Part shown: positions 60,238 through 61,214 of the stretch, one piece after another | Layout: each line of letters opens with the position of its first letter | Position numbering within the stretch: the stretch's first letter is position 1 | Source: Chara braunii | Lineage: Eukaryota > Streptophyta > Charophyceae > Charales > Characeae | Assembly: GCA_003427395.1 (NCBI GenBank) | Contig: BFEA01000743.1 | Span: 387,167-448,380 of the forward strand | Reading direction: 5' to 3' | Length of the DNA: 61,214 bases | Position numbers and translations under genes: made by a program | Notes under the pieces: model-generated | Databases searched by the model: none | What the model was told of the DNA's origin: nothing | What the model saw: only the letters and a program-made list of their open reading frames with translations

Positions 60238-61214
60238 GCGAATTTTCCGGGCTCCATTGATCACGAGTGTACTCCTAGGAACTCCTGCATCTATTGCAGG
60301 GCAGATGATCACGTGAAGAGGGACTGTCCGGATCTCCGGTGAGCTATACATGAGGGGCTTATCGTGTTTGATGACGGCAAGTACGTCAAGTGGGCACACG
60401 ATCTAGGTGACGTATCAATGTTCCGTTCGATGAAGGAGAATGTTGAGACCTGGCATGTACGACCAAGCAAAGGTATAGCAAGGAGCCAGAGTGTGCGGAT
60501 GAGTTTGTCTTCCGATGACAAGGCGCCTACGACACGTATACAGGTCGCAACGACTGAGTCCGCAAGGGGATCTTCCTCTAAGAAGGCTGACACAGACTAT
60601 TTGATGGCAGAGAAGGATGGACANAGGATTGAAGGAGAGGAAGTCATATTTTTGCCACACAAACGCAGANCCTAAAAGTTTACCATGAAGAGNTCCTTNN
60701 ACGATATTGATACNGTGGAACCTCTTAGGCGAGCGNTTAGGCAACCTATGTCGTGTACNATATTTAAGTACTAGGCTGCTTCCAGACCCGCGCGAGATGA
60801 GCTAAAGATGATCACGCGCAAGACGCACATTCCCCTGGGAGACGAAGTTCAGATGGCTTCCAAACCAGAGGTACCCACAGTGGCAGTATCAGGAGTGAGC
60901 GCAAAGGCTGAACATGCGGCAACAGTATACTTGGATGGGATGAAAAACGTGCCTCCTGANAAGTTTTACATTTTAGGGAGTGGTAAAGTGGAGACCATTC
61001 TCAATGACGAGGTAGTCCTCCATGGGGTGATTGACAATGACAGCGAAGTTGTCATCATAAACGAGGAACTCGCTGTGCGATTAGGGCTGGACCTCGACAG
61101 GTGCTACCTGTTCGAGATAGAACAGCCAATAAAAGAAAGCAGATGGTTTCCGGGGTCTGCCACAAAGCGGCCATTGAGGTCGAGGGGTTGCGCGTACTGA
61201 TGCCAGTCTTCGTG
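60238..61214 (+). pseudogene. gag: Ty3/gypsy-like zinc knuckle and protease-like region, copy B (cut by window edge)
   Basis: Counterpart of 6904-7880, offset 53334. The CCHC knuckle starts at 60286 and the same in-frame TGA follows at 60340-60342. From 60489 to the window end the sequence is identical to 7155-7880, including all nine N positions. The protease-like part (61200 stop) is therefore the same sequence placed twice and gives no independent evidence on the altered active-site loop. Confidence 0.85.

Overview
The window looks like repeat-dominated nuclear DNA of a eukaryote. It has long 80-bp-class satellite arrays, microsatellites, poly(A)-tailed retroposons, a decayed Ty3/gypsy-like retroelement, U6 snRNA-derived sequences and a scaffold with N gaps. 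I recognise no intact host gene, no rRNA gene and no convincing tRNA gene. The gag/zinc-knuckle/protease/RT fragments resemble, from memory only, a gypsy-type family abundant in the charophyte alga Chara braunii. A streptophyte (charophyte) alga is therefore my best guess, not an established identity.

Layout. 1-7880 and 49281-61214 are two copies of one segmental duplication. Each runs from a (GA)n tract through about 1.6 kb of single-copy flank, then a satellite array (family 1; about 5.1 kb in copy A, 9.1 kb in copy B), then a retroelement zinc knuckle and protease-like region. Copy A continues through a broken reverse transcriptase to about 9364; copy B is cut off by the window edge. 9.4-17.3 kb is non-coding sequence with a tRNA-like SINE head, a U6-like sequence, a 124-bp tandem repeat and a cluster of a degenerate 25-bp motif. 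17.4-34.3 kb is one very long array of a second but related satellite (family 2, about 81 bp), broken by a 705-N gap. 34.3-38.4 kb holds hairpin/poly(A) elements, a second U6-like sequence, a 521-N gap, microsatellites, a 26-bp minisatellite and a gag-like ORF pair. 38.5-39.97 kb is family 1 in the opposite orientation. 40-49.2 kb is microsatellite-rich and carries a minus-strand LINE 3' half and more SINE-like copies.

How the parts relate. The satellites and the gypsy-like element are physically linked. Arrays at 17.4 kb and 38.5 kb start in homologous leader sequence directly after a gag 'YPxSP' tract. The arrays at 1.7 and 51 kb end just before the gag zinc knuckle. This suggests satellites housed in, or seeded from, a retroelement at the gag/zinc-knuckle boundary. 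Both satellites have nested dyad symmetry built on a GGTACC- or GTTACC-centred palindrome.

A caution about the assembly: the last 726 bases of the window are identical to 7155-7880, including every ambiguous N. That cannot be two independently sequenced loci.
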